Shown one piece after another: positions 46,361 through 58,086 of a stretch of DNA of 64,000 bases; within the stretch, counting starts at the first letter, position 1, and the number at the start of each line of letters is the position of its first letter. The notes beneath the pieces are model-generated. The model was given only the letters and a program-made list of their open reading frames with translations, was not told the DNA's origin and ran no database searches. The translations under genes were made by a program, and so were the position numbers. The stretch is taken from the NCBI GenBank assembly GCA_041391225.1, contig JAWKOL010000015.1:62001-126000 (forward strand). Reading direction: 5' to 3'. This DNA comes from RI-153 sp041391225. Lineage in GTDB: Bacteria; Chloroflexota; Anaerolineae; Caldilineales; Caldilineaceae.

Positions 46361-46996
46361 TCACCACACCGGCATGGAGATCTGCAAACCCGCCAGGTTT
46401 TCCGAAACCTGACGGGTTTCCGCTGTCTGGTAATACCCCCCGCCCGCACAACTGCGACAGAGCACCCTTTCGCCAATCCGAATCTCGCGCTCGTTGATGA
46501 TCTCTTCGCCACACTCGTCACAATCCACGCGGACGCCGGGGCGGCTGACGATCACCTCGATGGGCGTGGTCAACGTCACCTCTTGCACGGTGAGCAGTTC
46601 GTCGATGGGCATGATCTGATAGGCGTGAAGCTGGGCGAAGTAGTGGCGTCGTTCGTGGGGGGCGTAGGCGTAGGCCCGTTCGCGCACATCCAACCGCGGT
46701 GACACACGCACGGCGCGCCCACTTTTCACGTCGATGAAAGTGGCGGCGATGCGGCCAAGATCCTCCAGCCGCAAGGTGCGGTGACCCATGGTGCAGCCCG
46801 TAGACACGTCGACGCCGTCGGCGAAACAGCCGTCTGTCTCCACAAAAATCACCATGCGCTTGTCTGTGCGGGGGACTTCGAGGCCGAGGGCGGCGGCGCC
46901 GGCCAATCCGATGCGCACGCCGAGAACCTGCCGAGGGCAGAGGTGACTGTGTCGTGCTGTGGAGATCTCCAACAGCGCGCCGATGTCCTGTGACAT
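46361..46996 (-). CDS. FmdE/FwdE-family zinc-ribbon protein
   Basis: About 211 residues. Resembles subunit E of formylmethanofuran dehydrogenase, which in bacteria occurs as a stand-alone protein near molybdopterin genes. Conserved CPRQVLGVRIGLAGAAALGL with a preceding histidine pair, VIFVETDGCFADGVDVSTGC and GHRTLRLEDLGRIAATFID, and a C-terminal C4 zinc ribbon CDECGEEIINEREI...VLCRSC. The start at 46996 has AAAGGAG upstream. The last 20 residues (after the zinc ribbon) come from a palindromic repeat. Role not established; metal or pterin handling is likely. Confidence 0.87.
   Translation of the reverse strand: MSQDIGALLEISTARHSHLCPRQVLGVRIGLAGAAALGLEVPRTDKRMVIFVETDGCFADGVDVSTGCTMGHRTLRLEDLGRIAATFIDVKSGRAVRVSPRLDVRERAYAYAPHERRHYFAQLHAYQIMPIDELLTVQEVTLTTPIEVIVSRPGVRVDCDECGEEIINEREIRIGERVLCRSCAGGGYYQTAETRQVSENLAGLQISMPVW
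46386..46419. repeat. Palindrome (AAACCCGYCAGGTTT family) at 3' end of fmdE-like gene
   Basis: AAACCCGCCAGGTTT and AAACCTGACGGGTTT pair with one mismatch around four bases. Related to the palindrome at 26.45 kb. It is translated as the C-terminal tail. Confidence 0.75.
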
Positions 46997-47217
46997 CACA
47001 ACGATCTCCTTTCCAAGTCGGTTGCCGGTTGGCAACGTCGGGAGGTCGTCCTGTTTCCAGTGACGGCCCTTGCGCAACATGCCGCCGTCGGCGATGTCGC
47101 GTCCTCGAACGTCGAGGCGGCTGCCGAACCGTGGCGACGGCCAGACGATGGCACACGCTGTAGGCTGGGCAGCTCGGAGTGGATTCAGTTCGGGTGAGAA
47201 CCCGTGGCTGCATTATA
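46997..47217 (-). promoter_or_regulatory. Promoter and long structured leader of fmdE-like gene (possible Moco-type riboswitch)
   Basis: TATAAT lies at 47212-47217 on the minus strand, giving a leader of about 210 bases. The RNA contains CACTCCGAGC near its 5' end, GGCCGTCGCCACGG, then CACTGGAAACAGG and GACCTCCCG before the RBS. These words and their order recall the molybdenum-cofactor riboswitch, and an FmdE-type gene would be a fitting target. The match is from memory of a few conserved words; the -35 box is weak. Class assignment is tentative. Confidence 0.35.
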
Positions 47218-47397
47218 GCAGAGGAGATCGCCGAGGTTTGCTCGATCTTGGGGCAGGTTGGTCCCTGGTCAGGTGGTGAGGCGCGCAGAACTTCGTGCTT
47301 TGGGGTGTTGATAGGGCTTGGTGTTGTGGACACGGCTTGGCCAAAACACGGATATCTTTGGCTTGATCCGTGTTCATTTTGATCCGTGTCCACAGGT

Positions 47398-47498
47398 GAC
47401 TCTACTGCAAAAAGATCGCTCAAGCGCAAAAGTCCGACTTCTCTCAGGAGGGGAGCAACCGCAAATCACACAGAAGTCGGACTTTTCGCAGTGGAGTC
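47398..47498 (-). mobile_element. 101-bp MITE-like element, copy 3 (inverted)
   Basis: Inverse orientation to copies 1 and 2: begins GACTCTACTGCAAAAAG and ends CTTTTCGCAGTGGAGTC. Exactly 101 bases. No clear target-site duplication at its borders, so it may be older or rearranged. Confidence 0.83.
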
Positions 47499-47501
47499 AG
47501 A

Positions 47502-47597
47502 AATAGAACGCGAATTGAGTGGATCGGGCGGATTTGAACGGATTTCTGTACTGTAATCCGCCTGAATCTGCCCAATCCGCTCAATCCGCGGTCTATT
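47502..47597. repeat. GCGGATT-family inverted repeat, copy 4
   Basis: AATAGAACGCGAATTGAGTG at the left and CAATCCGCTCAATCCGCGGT at the right. It directly follows the MITE-like element and abuts the end of the ABC transporter gene. Confidence 0.78.
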
Positions 47598-47609
47598 GTA
47601 GTTTGTTGA

Positions 47610-49442
47610 TCAGGCCGCGATGGCGCTGTCTTCTTCGTGCATGGCTGCCCGTTCCTGGCCGGCCATTTCCTCGCGGAACTGCTTGGTGTAGAGGTTGTAG
47701 TAGTGTCCGCGCGCTTTGATCAGCTCGGCGTGGGTCCCCATTTCGGAGACGCCGCCGTTTTCGATTACAAGGATGCGGTCCGCCTTCTTGATGGTGCTGA
47801 GGCGGTGGGCGATGATAAAGCTGGTGCGCCCTTCCATCATCAGGTTCATGCCCTGCTGGATCAGCGCTTCGGTGAGCGTGTCCACGGAACTGGTGGCCTC
47901 GTCCATCACGAAGATATCGGGGTTGGCCAGGATGGCGCGGGCCAGGCTGAGCAACTGCTTCTGGCCCACCGAGAGCAGCACGCCGCCCTCGCCCACTTCG
48001 GTGTCGTAGCCGTCGTCGAGCATGGCGATGAAGTCGTGGGCGCCGGCCATCTTGGCGGCGTCTTCGATCTCCTGGTCACCGGCGTCGAGGCGGCCGTAGC
48101 GCAGGTTTTCGCGAATGGTGCCCGAGAAGAGATGCGGCGTCTGTAACACCATACCGATGCGCGAGTGGATGGCGTGCAGCGTCAGATCTTTGTAGTCGTG
48201 GCCGGCCATGCGGATCACGCCCTGCTGCGGCTCGAAGAAGCGACAAACCAGGTTGACCAGCGTCGACTTGCCCGCGCCGGTGGGGCCGACCAGGGCGATG
48301 GTCTCGCCCTCGCGAATGCGCAGGTTGAACTTCTCCAACACCGGGTTGTCTTTCTCGTCATCGTACCAGAAGGTGACGTCTTCGAAGACGATGTCGCCGC
48401 GGATCGAGCCGGGATCGACGGCGTTGGGCCTGTCTTGGATCTCAGGGACGGCGTCGATCAGCGAGAAGATACGTTCACCCGATGCAATCGCCTGCTGCAT
48501 CTCGGCGTAGACACGCGCCATTTCCTGGATCGGCCAGAGCATGAAGGTGATGTACGAGACAAACGCCTGGATGCCGCCGATGGTCACCGCGCCCTGGGTG
48601 AACTCCCAACCACTCACCCAGAGGACGGCGGCCACGGTGATAGCGCTGATCAACTGCACGGTGGGCAGGAAGAGCGCCGACAGCCACGCCGCCCGGAAGG
48701 CCGCGCTGTACATCGTGGTGGAGAGGACGCCGAACTCTTCCAGGTTCTTCTCCTCACGGCGCAGCGATTTCACCACGCGCACGCCGGTGATGTTCTCGTT
48801 GTAGGCGCCGGTGATCTGCGAATTCGTCTTGCGCACCTGGCGGAACTCCACCAGGATCTTCTTCTTGAATTCGGCGGCCACCACCACCAGGATCGGGATC
48901 ATCACCGCCACCAGCAGGCCCAGCTTCCAGTTGATGTAGAGCATGAAGCCCAGGGCAACCACCACGTTGGTGAACCCCCACACCGTATCCAGGAAGCCCC
49001 AGGATACCAGTTCGCCCACACGTGTGGAATCGCTGGTGACACGGGACATCAGCCAGCCCACGGGCGTGCGGTTGTAGTACGAAAGCGACAGCCCCTGTAA
49101 CTTCTCGAACATCTTCTTGCGCAGGTCGTACTGCACGCGTTCGCCCAGCCGACCGGCGGCAATGATGAAGCCGAAGACGAGGATCGCCTGCACCACGATG
49201 AAGACGCCGTACTGCGTCACGATGGCGATCAGTTGATCCATGTTGCGGGCCACGATGCCTTCGTCGATGATGCGTTTGCTCAAGAAGGTGAGGTACGAAT
49301 CGACGAACGCCGTCGAGGCGATGCTGGCCAGAAAGAGCGCCATCAACGGCCAGTGGGGCATCCCCTGCTTCAAGATGCGCAGGATCGTCTGCCCGTTGAA
49401 CTGAGTTGTGAATTCTTCTTCCTCGAAATGTTCTTCAGACAT
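47610..49442 (-). CDS. ABC exporter half-transporter (permease-ATPase fusion), second gene of pair
   Basis: 610-residue type IV ABC exporter subunit in the inner membrane. The acidic N-terminal tail MSEEHFEEEEF leads to a six-helix transmembrane domain (for example MALFLASIASTAFVDSYLTF and TQYGVFIVVQAILVFGFIIA). The ATPase has Walker A LVGPTGAGKSTLVNLVCRFF, Q-loop MVLQTPHLFSG, signature LLSVGQKQLLSLARAIL (SVGQK instead of SGGQ), Walker B IFVMDEATSSVDT and the H-loop IIAHRLSTI. The upstream gene encodes the partner half; together they should form a heterodimer exporting a lipid, peptide or drug. No frameshift. Confidence 0.94.
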   Translation of the reverse strand: MSEEHFEEEEFTTQFNGQTILRILKQGMPHWPLMALFLASIASTAFVDSYLTFLSKRIIDEGIVARNMDQLIAIVTQYGVFIVVQAILVFGFIIAAGRLGERVQYDLRKKMFEKLQGLSLSYYNRTPVGWLMSRVTSDSTRVGELVSWGFLDTVWGFTNVVVALGFMLYINWKLGLLVAVMIPILVVVAAEFKKKILVEFRQVRKTNSQITGAYNENITGVRVVKSLRREEKNLEEFGVLSTTMYSAAFRAAWLSALFLPTVQLISAITVAAVLWVSGWEFTQGAVTIGGIQAFVSYITFMLWPIQEMARVYAEMQQAIASGERIFSLIDAVPEIQDRPNAVDPGSIRGDIVFEDVTFWYDDEKDNPVLEKFNLRIREGETIALVGPTGAGKSTLVNLVCRFFEPQQGVIRMAGHDYKDLTLHAIHSRIGMVLQTPHLFSGTIRENLRYGRLDAGDQEIEDAAKMAGAHDFIAMLDDGYDTEVGEGGVLLSVGQKQLLSLARAILANPDIFVMDEATSSVDTLTEALIQQGMNLMMEGRTSFIIAHRLSTIKKADRILVIENGGVSEMGTHAELIKARGHYYNLYTKQFREEMAGQERAAMHEEDSAIAA

Positions 49443-49566
49443 GAGGAAATGTCTCCCAGGATGATAAGGCGGGAAAGCGAACGAAGGGGTAGGCAATGAA
49501 TGAAGAATCAAGATTGACAGGCGCGGATTTCGCCGCCACCCAATCTTTATCCTTCATTCATTGCTT

Positions 49567-51551
<1,985 letters not shown>

Positions 51552-51616
51552 TTTCCTACCCGCGTCTGATTCTGAATGTTGCTGTGAATTTCCGTTAGGA
51601 GAAACCAGAGAAACAA

Positions 51617-51744
51617 TGATCCACGAAGGCACACGAAGGCAGAAAGGAACAAGCAGAAAGCTCTTCCGCTCTGTTGTCCTGCGAATCCTGAAATCCGTGT
51701 CCCTTTTTTCCTCTTCGTGATGCTTCGTGTGCCTTCGTGGATCA
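51617..51744. repeat. CACGAAG-family inverted repeat, copy 4
   Basis: TGATCCACGAAGGCACACGA at the left and CTTCGTGTGCCTTCGTGGAT at the right. Lies between the structured leader and the ABC exporter start. Confidence 0.82.
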
Positions 51745-51829
51745 ATAAAATTCTGAAATCTCCTTAGACTCCACGCTTCCTCTTTTGAGCATCCCTTTTG
51801 GGGGGGATTCGTTGTACACCGGGGATCTG

Positions 51830-51863
51830 GAAAACAAAAGAGCCACGGGAAAGCCCGTGACTC
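51830..51863 (-). terminator. Intrinsic terminator 2 in ABC exporter leader
   Basis: GAGTCACGGG-CTTT-CCCGTGGCTC forms a 10-bp stem with one G-U pair, followed on the minus strand by TTTTGTTTT. Confidence 0.83.
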
Positions 51864-52135
51864 TGGTCGCCGCAGAAAGCGCAGCGCAGCCCAATAAAAA
51901 AGGTCACGGGCATTTGCACCGTGACCTCTTGCGCTCTTGACGCTTGCGCTGCTGTGAAATGGACAGGAGAGACGTCTCCCGGTCCCTTCTCACCTCGCGG
52001 GATCACCGGTGCAATTCTTATCAACGAACCCTGCAGGAACAAGTCCTGCACGTGTGCGATAGACTAAAACCATAGTTTGCACCGATCTCCTCTACCGGTT
52101 GGTGATTGGGTTGATAGCAGACGAAGTCACTATAG
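51864..52135 (-). ncRNA. Structured leader RNA candidate upstream of ABC exporter genes
   Basis: A -10-like TATAGT near 52,131 would start an RNA running toward the exporter genes. It can form GGTGCAA...TTGCACC (7-bp closing stem), the hairpin TGCAGGACTTGTTCCTGCA, and a GGGAGACGTCTCTCC helix, before reaching two tandem intrinsic terminators. Sequence words such as GATCCCGCGAGGTGAGAAG are unusual. The layout (promoter, folded domain, terminator) is that of a riboswitch or attenuator. I could not match it to a named class; the T-box UGGN bulge is not present. No protein-like frame explains the region. Confidence 0.5.
51893..51926 (-). terminator. Intrinsic terminator 1 in ABC exporter leader
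   Basis: GGTCACGG-loop-CCGTGACC is a perfect 8-bp stem followed on the minus strand by TTTTTTATT. It shares its stem words with terminator 2, suggesting duplication. Confidence 0.87.
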
Positions 52136-52288
52136 CAGAGACGGCGGGGAATGGTCAATTCTACAAATGTTGTAGAAGAGATGATGGTGGTCGTCCATCG
52201 TCAATTGTCCTCGTGCGCTGGATAAGGTACGATTAACCCACCTCAATCCAACAACATCGATAGCATCAACAAACCAGGAGGAGTCGAC

Positions 52289-53053
52289 ATGGCGAGCTTC
52301 GATCAGAAGATTGTGATCGTCACCGGCGGTGCCAAAGGAATCGGCGCGGCCATTTCGAAGGCGTTTGCGCGGGAAGGTGCGCATGTCCTGTGCGCAGATG
52401 TGGACGTGCAGGCGGGCGAAGCGCTGGTGCAGGCGAGCAGTGGGATCGCCTTTCAGCGCGCCGATGTGGCCCAGGCGGACGACTGCAAGGCGTTGGTGGA
52501 GACGTGTGTCACACGCTGGGGCGGGCTGGATGTCATCGTCAACAATGTGGGGATTCAGCCGGCGGCCAGCTACGTCCCCGCGCACGAGTTGCCCGAGGAG
52601 ATGTGGGATCGCATCATCGATGTCAACTTGAAGAGCACGTTCTTGATGGCGAAGTTCGGCTTCCCAGTGATGATGGGGCGTGGCGGCGGCGCGGCGGTGA
52701 ATATTGCCAGCGTGCAAGGCTTGCAGTCGGCCAACAATGTGTCGGCGTACGCGGCGAGCAAGGGGGGCATCCTCAACCTGACGCGTCAACTGGCGCTGGA
52801 CTACGCGCCGCACAACATCCGCGTCAACGCCGTCAACCCCGGCACAATCGAGACAGAACTGGCAATTGCTGGCTATGGCAGCCTCGATCTGCTGCGCACC
52901 GAGTCGGCCAAGACCCATCCGCTGGGCCGCGCCGGCAAACCCGAAGAAGTAGCCGAAGCGGTCCTCTTCCTGGCCAGTGACAGGGCATCCTTCGTCACCG
53001 GCGAATACCTGTGCGTAGACGGCGGCATGATGGCCAAAGGAGCGTGGGCCTGA
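52289..53053 (+). CDS. SDR-family oxidoreductase
   Basis: 254-residue classical short-chain dehydrogenase with NAD(P) motif VIVTGGAKGIGAAISKAF (residues 9-26), the acidic/basic determinant ADVDVQAG, the NNVGIQPAAS strand (NNVG in place of NNAG), a serine in VNIASVQGLQ and the catalytic YAASK. C-terminal FVTGEYLCVDGGMM. GGAGGAG precedes the ATG. It overlaps the RidA gene by one base (TGATG), so the two are co-translated. Substrate unknown; a sugar or hydroxy acid is typical. Confidence 0.93.
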   Translation: MASFDQKIVIVTGGAKGIGAAISKAFAREGAHVLCADVDVQAGEALVQASSGIAFQRADVAQADDCKALVETCVTRWGGLDVIVNNVGIQPAASYVPAHELPEEMWDRIIDVNLKSTFLMAKFGFPVMMGRGGGAAVNIASVQGLQSANNVSAYAASKGGILNLTRQLALDYAPHNIRVNAVNPGTIETELAIAGYGSLDLLRTESAKTHPLGRAGKPEEVAEAVLFLASDRASFVTGEYLCVDGGMMAKGAWA

Positions 53054-53460
53054 TGAGCGCCTCGCGACGCAATTTCGACAGCGGCACGTCCTGGGAGGCG
53101 ATGGCCGGTTACAGCCGCGCCGTGCGCCTGGGATCGATTATCCACGTGTCGGGTACCACGGCCACCGACGAAAAGGGCAACCTCGTCGGTGGAGACGATC
53201 CAGCCGCCCAAGCACGCTACGCTATCCAAAAGATCGAACGTGCGCTCAACAACCTGGGCGGCGAACTGGCCGACGTGGTGCGCACACGCGTCTTTGTGAG
53301 CGACATTGCCAACTGGGAGCCGGTGGCGCGTGTCCACGGTGAGTTTTTCAGCGAGATTCGCCCTGCCAACACACTGGTGGAGGCAAAGTTGGTGGGTCCG
53401 CAGTATTTGGTGGAAATCGAGGCCGAGGCGATTGTGGACACCGAGAGTGCTTGGGGATAG
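53053..53460 (+). CDS. RidA family protein (Rid deaminase-like)
   Basis: 135-residue YjgF/YER057c/UK114-type protein, trimeric and cytosolic. Family stretches are VRLGSIIHVSGTTATDEKGN, ARYAIQKIERALNNLGGELA, VVRTRVFVSDIANWEPVARV and ANTLVEAKLVGPQYLVEIEA. The arginine in VRTRVFV occupies the ligand-binding position of RidA enzymes. The end IEAEAIVD is normal. Coupled to the SDR gene, it may hydrolyse a reactive enamine or imine formed in the same pathway. Confidence 0.92.
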   Translation: MSASRRNFDSGTSWEAMAGYSRAVRLGSIIHVSGTTATDEKGNLVGGDDPAAQARYAIQKIERALNNLGGELADVVRTRVFVSDIANWEPVARVHGEFFSEIRPANTLVEAKLVGPQYLVEIEAEAIVDTESAWG

Positions 53461-53480
53461 ATCTTGTAGGTTCAGTAGCT

Positions 53481-53558
53481 CACGATCCTGTGTGAACTCG
53501 CGGAGAGAGCATCCTGCCCGGGCAGGATGCTCTCTCCGCGAGTTCACACAGGATCGTG
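53481..53558. repeat. 78-bp perfect palindrome
   Basis: CACGATCCTGTGTGAACTCG onward for 38 bases is repeated in perfect inverse after a two-base centre. The core GAGAGAGCATCCTGCC recurs in looser form at 54.63 kb. It lies between the convergent RidA and glycosyltransferase genes and would form a very stable hairpin in either transcript. Confidence 0.9.
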
Positions 53559-53569
53559 AATAACCTAAC

Positions 53570-54317
53570 CTACGCTCCCCGGGGCCTAAGCATGCCCAAG
53601 CGTTGGGCGATGATCAACACAACGAAGACCGGCAGACGCAATTGACGACGCCAACGGCTGGGCTGTTTCCACAGGCGGAAGAGCCATTCCAACCCAATAT
53701 CGTGCAGCCATTGTGGCGGGCGCAGCGTGCGCCCGGCGATGACGTCAATGTGCCGCCGATGCCGATCATCACCGGCACGGCGGCATTTTCTTTGTTGCGG
53801 GCGATCCAAAGATCCTGTTTGCGAACGCCGTAGGCCACGAGAGCAGAATGTGGGGCGGAGCGCGGCGGATGTGATCGAGCGCGGTCGCGGTCCCCTCGGG
53901 CGTGGGGTCGGCGGCGTTGACGGTGATGTCGATCCGGGATATTGGGAGCGTAGGCGTTGCGCTGCGTCTTCGGCCACGCCTGTCTCCGCTTCCAGGAAGA
54001 ACAAGCGCCATCCCTGCTGCGCCGCCAGTGGGGCCAGCCGGTAGACCAACTGGCTGCCTGCCACGCGAGACAAAGCGCTTCCCCTGCAACATCGCCCCGA
54101 GATGCAGCCCCACACCGTCGGCCAGCACCAGGTCTGCGACCTGCAACACGCGCCGAAAGGACGCATCCTGGCGCCGCCATCACCAGGAACTCGGGGTTCA
54201 CCGTGGTCACCTGATTGGCGTGGCGCGGATCATCTCCTCGATGCGGGCGAAGGTCTGCTCGTAGGTGAGGCTGTGGATTGGGATGTCGAGGATGGTGATC
54301 GTGGAAGGAAGATTCAT
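53570..54317 (-). CDS. WecG/TagA/CpsF-family glycosyltransferase (frameshifted)
   Basis: Membrane-associated GT26 glycosyltransferase that adds ManNAc-type sugars to lipid-linked intermediates of wall or capsule polymers. Start MNLPSTITILDIPIHSLTYE; then in changing frames QVTTVNPEFLVMA, LQVADLVLADGVGLHLGAML, VAGSQLVYRLAPLAAQQGWR, LFFLEAETGVAEDAAQRL, PPHILL/VAYGVRKQDLWIARN and the C-terminal AGRTLRPPQWLHDIGLEWLF. At least five indels. The conserved Asp in LADGVG and the GxxxE-like C terminus support the family. About 250 residues, normal. It is isolated from other polysaccharide genes. Confidence 0.78.
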
Positions 54318-54551
54318 CAGTTCGCTTTTTTCAGAAACGGTTGTGTAAGTCCATCCTCTAGCAGCGGATGAAGCCGGTCGCGCTTTGTACTCAAGTGTAT
54401 CCAAACGCTGAAAGTCCTGCCACGAACCGTCTTCCTCCTCCTGTAGCTTGTTCTCCAGGAGCACTCGGATCCCTTGTGAAATCAGTTCGTCCTGTGAAAT
54501 CTGCAATTCACCCGCAACAGAATCGAGCCAATCCGGCACCGTAACTGACAT
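54318..54551 (-). CDS. Small hypothetical protein upstream of the glycosyltransferase
   Basis: About 78 residues before the reading frame merges with the next gene: MSVTVPDWLDSVAGELQISQ, DELISQGIRVLLENKLQEEE and DGSWQDFQRLDTLEYKAR. The helical, charged composition resembles small antitoxin or ribbon-helix-like proteins. The second half (PASSAARGWTYTTVSEKSEL) is not convincing and the natural stop may have been lost. No partner toxin visible. Function unknown. Confidence 0.45.
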
Positions 54552-54625
54552 GGTCCCTCCGTCAGATTGCAGATTGACGCTGCACTCTTGTCCTCAGTGG
54601 ATGGTGACTGAAATCGGTCCACAAA

Positions 54626-54690
54626 ATACTGCGGAGAGAGCATCCTCAGATGCGGCTTGTTCAGGTCTACCCGGCATCTGAGGATGCCTA
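54626..54690. repeat. Inverted repeat with GCATCCTCAGATGC arms
   Basis: GCATCCTCAGATGC and GCATCTGAGGATGC form perfect 14-bp arms around a 23-base loop, preceded by GCGGAGAGA as in the palindrome at 53.5 kb. Confidence 0.78.
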
Positions 54691-54745
54691 CTCCGTGTCG
54701 CAATCGTGAATATTGAGGTTGGCTTACGCCGCCGCGTAATAGTCC

Positions 54746-56845
<2,100 letters not shown>

Positions 56846-56864
56846 GGTTGGGTCTCCGAACGGT

Positions 56865-57025
56865 GGGGATTGGTGACTGGTGATTGGTGATTAGGGGAGA
56901 TGATGATGGGATGATGTGGATGATGGGCTTTGCGCTACATCACCCTCATCATCCCATCATCTTGGTTGAAAACGATTTTCCCATCCGCCCCAATCACCAG
57001 TCACCAATCCCTAATCACTTCTCTC
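56865..57025. repeat. Nested inverted repeats upstream of the radical SAM gene
   Basis: Outer arms GGGGATTGGTGACTGGTGAT and AATCACCAGTCACCAATCCC enclose inner arms GATGATGATGGGATGATG and CATCATCCCATCATC. The whole 160-base spacer can fold on itself. Confidence 0.82.
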
Positions 57026-57060
57026 TACACAACTGAGAATTTTTGGTCCAGCACGATTTG

Positions 57061-57831
57061 CTAACGTAACTTGGTGTAGGACTTGATGATTTTGCTGCGT
57101 TTGGCATCTACCAAACGCACTGTTTCCATACCAACAATCAGTTTTGTATATTGTCCGATCCAGTTGTTGACAACCCAATGTCGCAGGTCAGCGGCCAATT
57201 CATGGTAGCGTCGTAGAAGTGTTTCGTCATTTTCGATGACCAAACAGACATCTTCAATAATGTCCTCGCCGTATGGCTCTGGAATTTGCTGAAGGGCGTC
57301 ACGTACCAGCACTTCGACACCGGCAGTCTTGCGATCCTCGGTCGCGTAGCTTGGTGACGATTCACGGACAGCCAGTCGTTCACGTTGGAGCATCCATCTA
57401 CTTAGCGATCTCTCGCTTTCTCTGCTCTTGCCGCCGACAAACAACCCGGCCAGATCGATGTCTTCGTCTAGATCGGGCCAGTGGATCACGTCATCGTCGC
57501 CGAGAAGTTCGTAGTGGTTGCGCTCCGCTGCGGTACCGTGCATCAGCCGCGGAAACCAGGACAATGGCGACGACAGCAAGCGTCCGTCCTTGAGGTACAC
57601 GTTGAGCGCGCTGTCGGTCACATGGATGTGATCGATCTGCGGCGGCTTGTTCAGGATCAGCAACTTTGCTTCAGGCGACAGCTTGCGCGGTCCTAGCGCG
57701 CCGATGAACGACAGCGGTATGTCAATGCTGTTGCCGTTCGCCAGGTCAATGTGGAGAGAATCGTCTTCTGCTGTGACGGATATGGGTTCACTGCCCAGGT
57801 ACAGATCAGCTAAAGTACGTGTACCAAGCAT
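57061..57831 (-). CDS. DUF2442-domain protein
   Basis: 256 residues. The central part is a typical DUF2442 domain: HIHVTDSALNVYLKDGRLLS, PLSWFPRLMHGTAAERNHYE and HWPDLDEDIDLAGLFVG. A shorter, similar strand-rich segment precedes it (ITAEDDSLHIDLANGNSIDI is close), suggesting a duplicated half domain. The last 95 residues, with DALQQIPEPYGEDIIEDVCL and HELAADLRHWVVNNW, are helical and not recognised. DUF2442 proteins are often small and linked to toxin-like DUF4160 partners; this long form stands alone. Function unknown. Confidence 0.83.
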   Translation of the reverse strand: MLGTRTLADLYLGSEPISVTAEDDSLHIDLANGNSIDIPLSFIGALGPRKLSPEAKLLILNKPPQIDHIHVTDSALNVYLKDGRLLSSPLSWFPRLMHGTAAERNHYELLGDDDVIHWPDLDEDIDLAGLFVGGKSRESERSLSRWMLQRERLAVRESSPSYATEDRKTAGVEVLVRDALQQIPEPYGEDIIEDVCLVIENDETLLRRYHELAADLRHWVVNNWIGQYTKLIVGMETVRLVDAKRSKIIKSYTKLR

Positions 57832-58086
57832 CTAGAACTCTCTCGATTCTCTTCAATCAATTCCGCTAGCCGGTTGAGTTCATGAGTTGCATAACGTCCA
57901 GGGCTTGTGGCAAGACCTTTCCCTTGTCAAATCAGAACTTTGCTTCCAACTGGCCATCGCTGTACATGAATATGAGGAGGCTCATGACCTTCTCCTCGGC
58001 TGTAGAAACGGAACCTATATGGGCCAATGCGTTTTACTACTGGCACAGTACTTCTCCAAGCGGATTGTGCGATGATACTCGCTTGT
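57832..58086. other. Spacer with possible gene remnant
   Basis: On the plus strand a short frame reads LSLVKSELCFQLAIAVHEYE and CVLLLAQYFSKRIVR (57,900-58,075), which has protein-like helical composition. It lacks a convincing start and matches nothing I recognise. It may be the tail of a lost gene. Confidence 0.3.

Noticed and set aside
47160..47215. FMN riboswitch on the plus strand (GTGGATTCAGTT, GGGTGAGAACCCG)
   Set aside because: The words occur in the wrong order, other conserved FMN-box segments are absent, and no plus-strand gene follows.
51970..52020. T-box antiterminator (GGTGATCCCGCG resembles GGTGGNACCGCG)
   Set aside because: The UGGN bulge that pairs with the tRNA acceptor end is not present, no specifier loop was found, and the downstream genes are exporters rather than tRNA synthetase or amino acid genes.
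51764..52051. A 95-residue open frame on the minus strand overlapping the structured leader
   Set aside because: It runs through two perfect hairpins with T-runs, has no RBS and has unusual composition. The RNA structure explains the region better than a protein.
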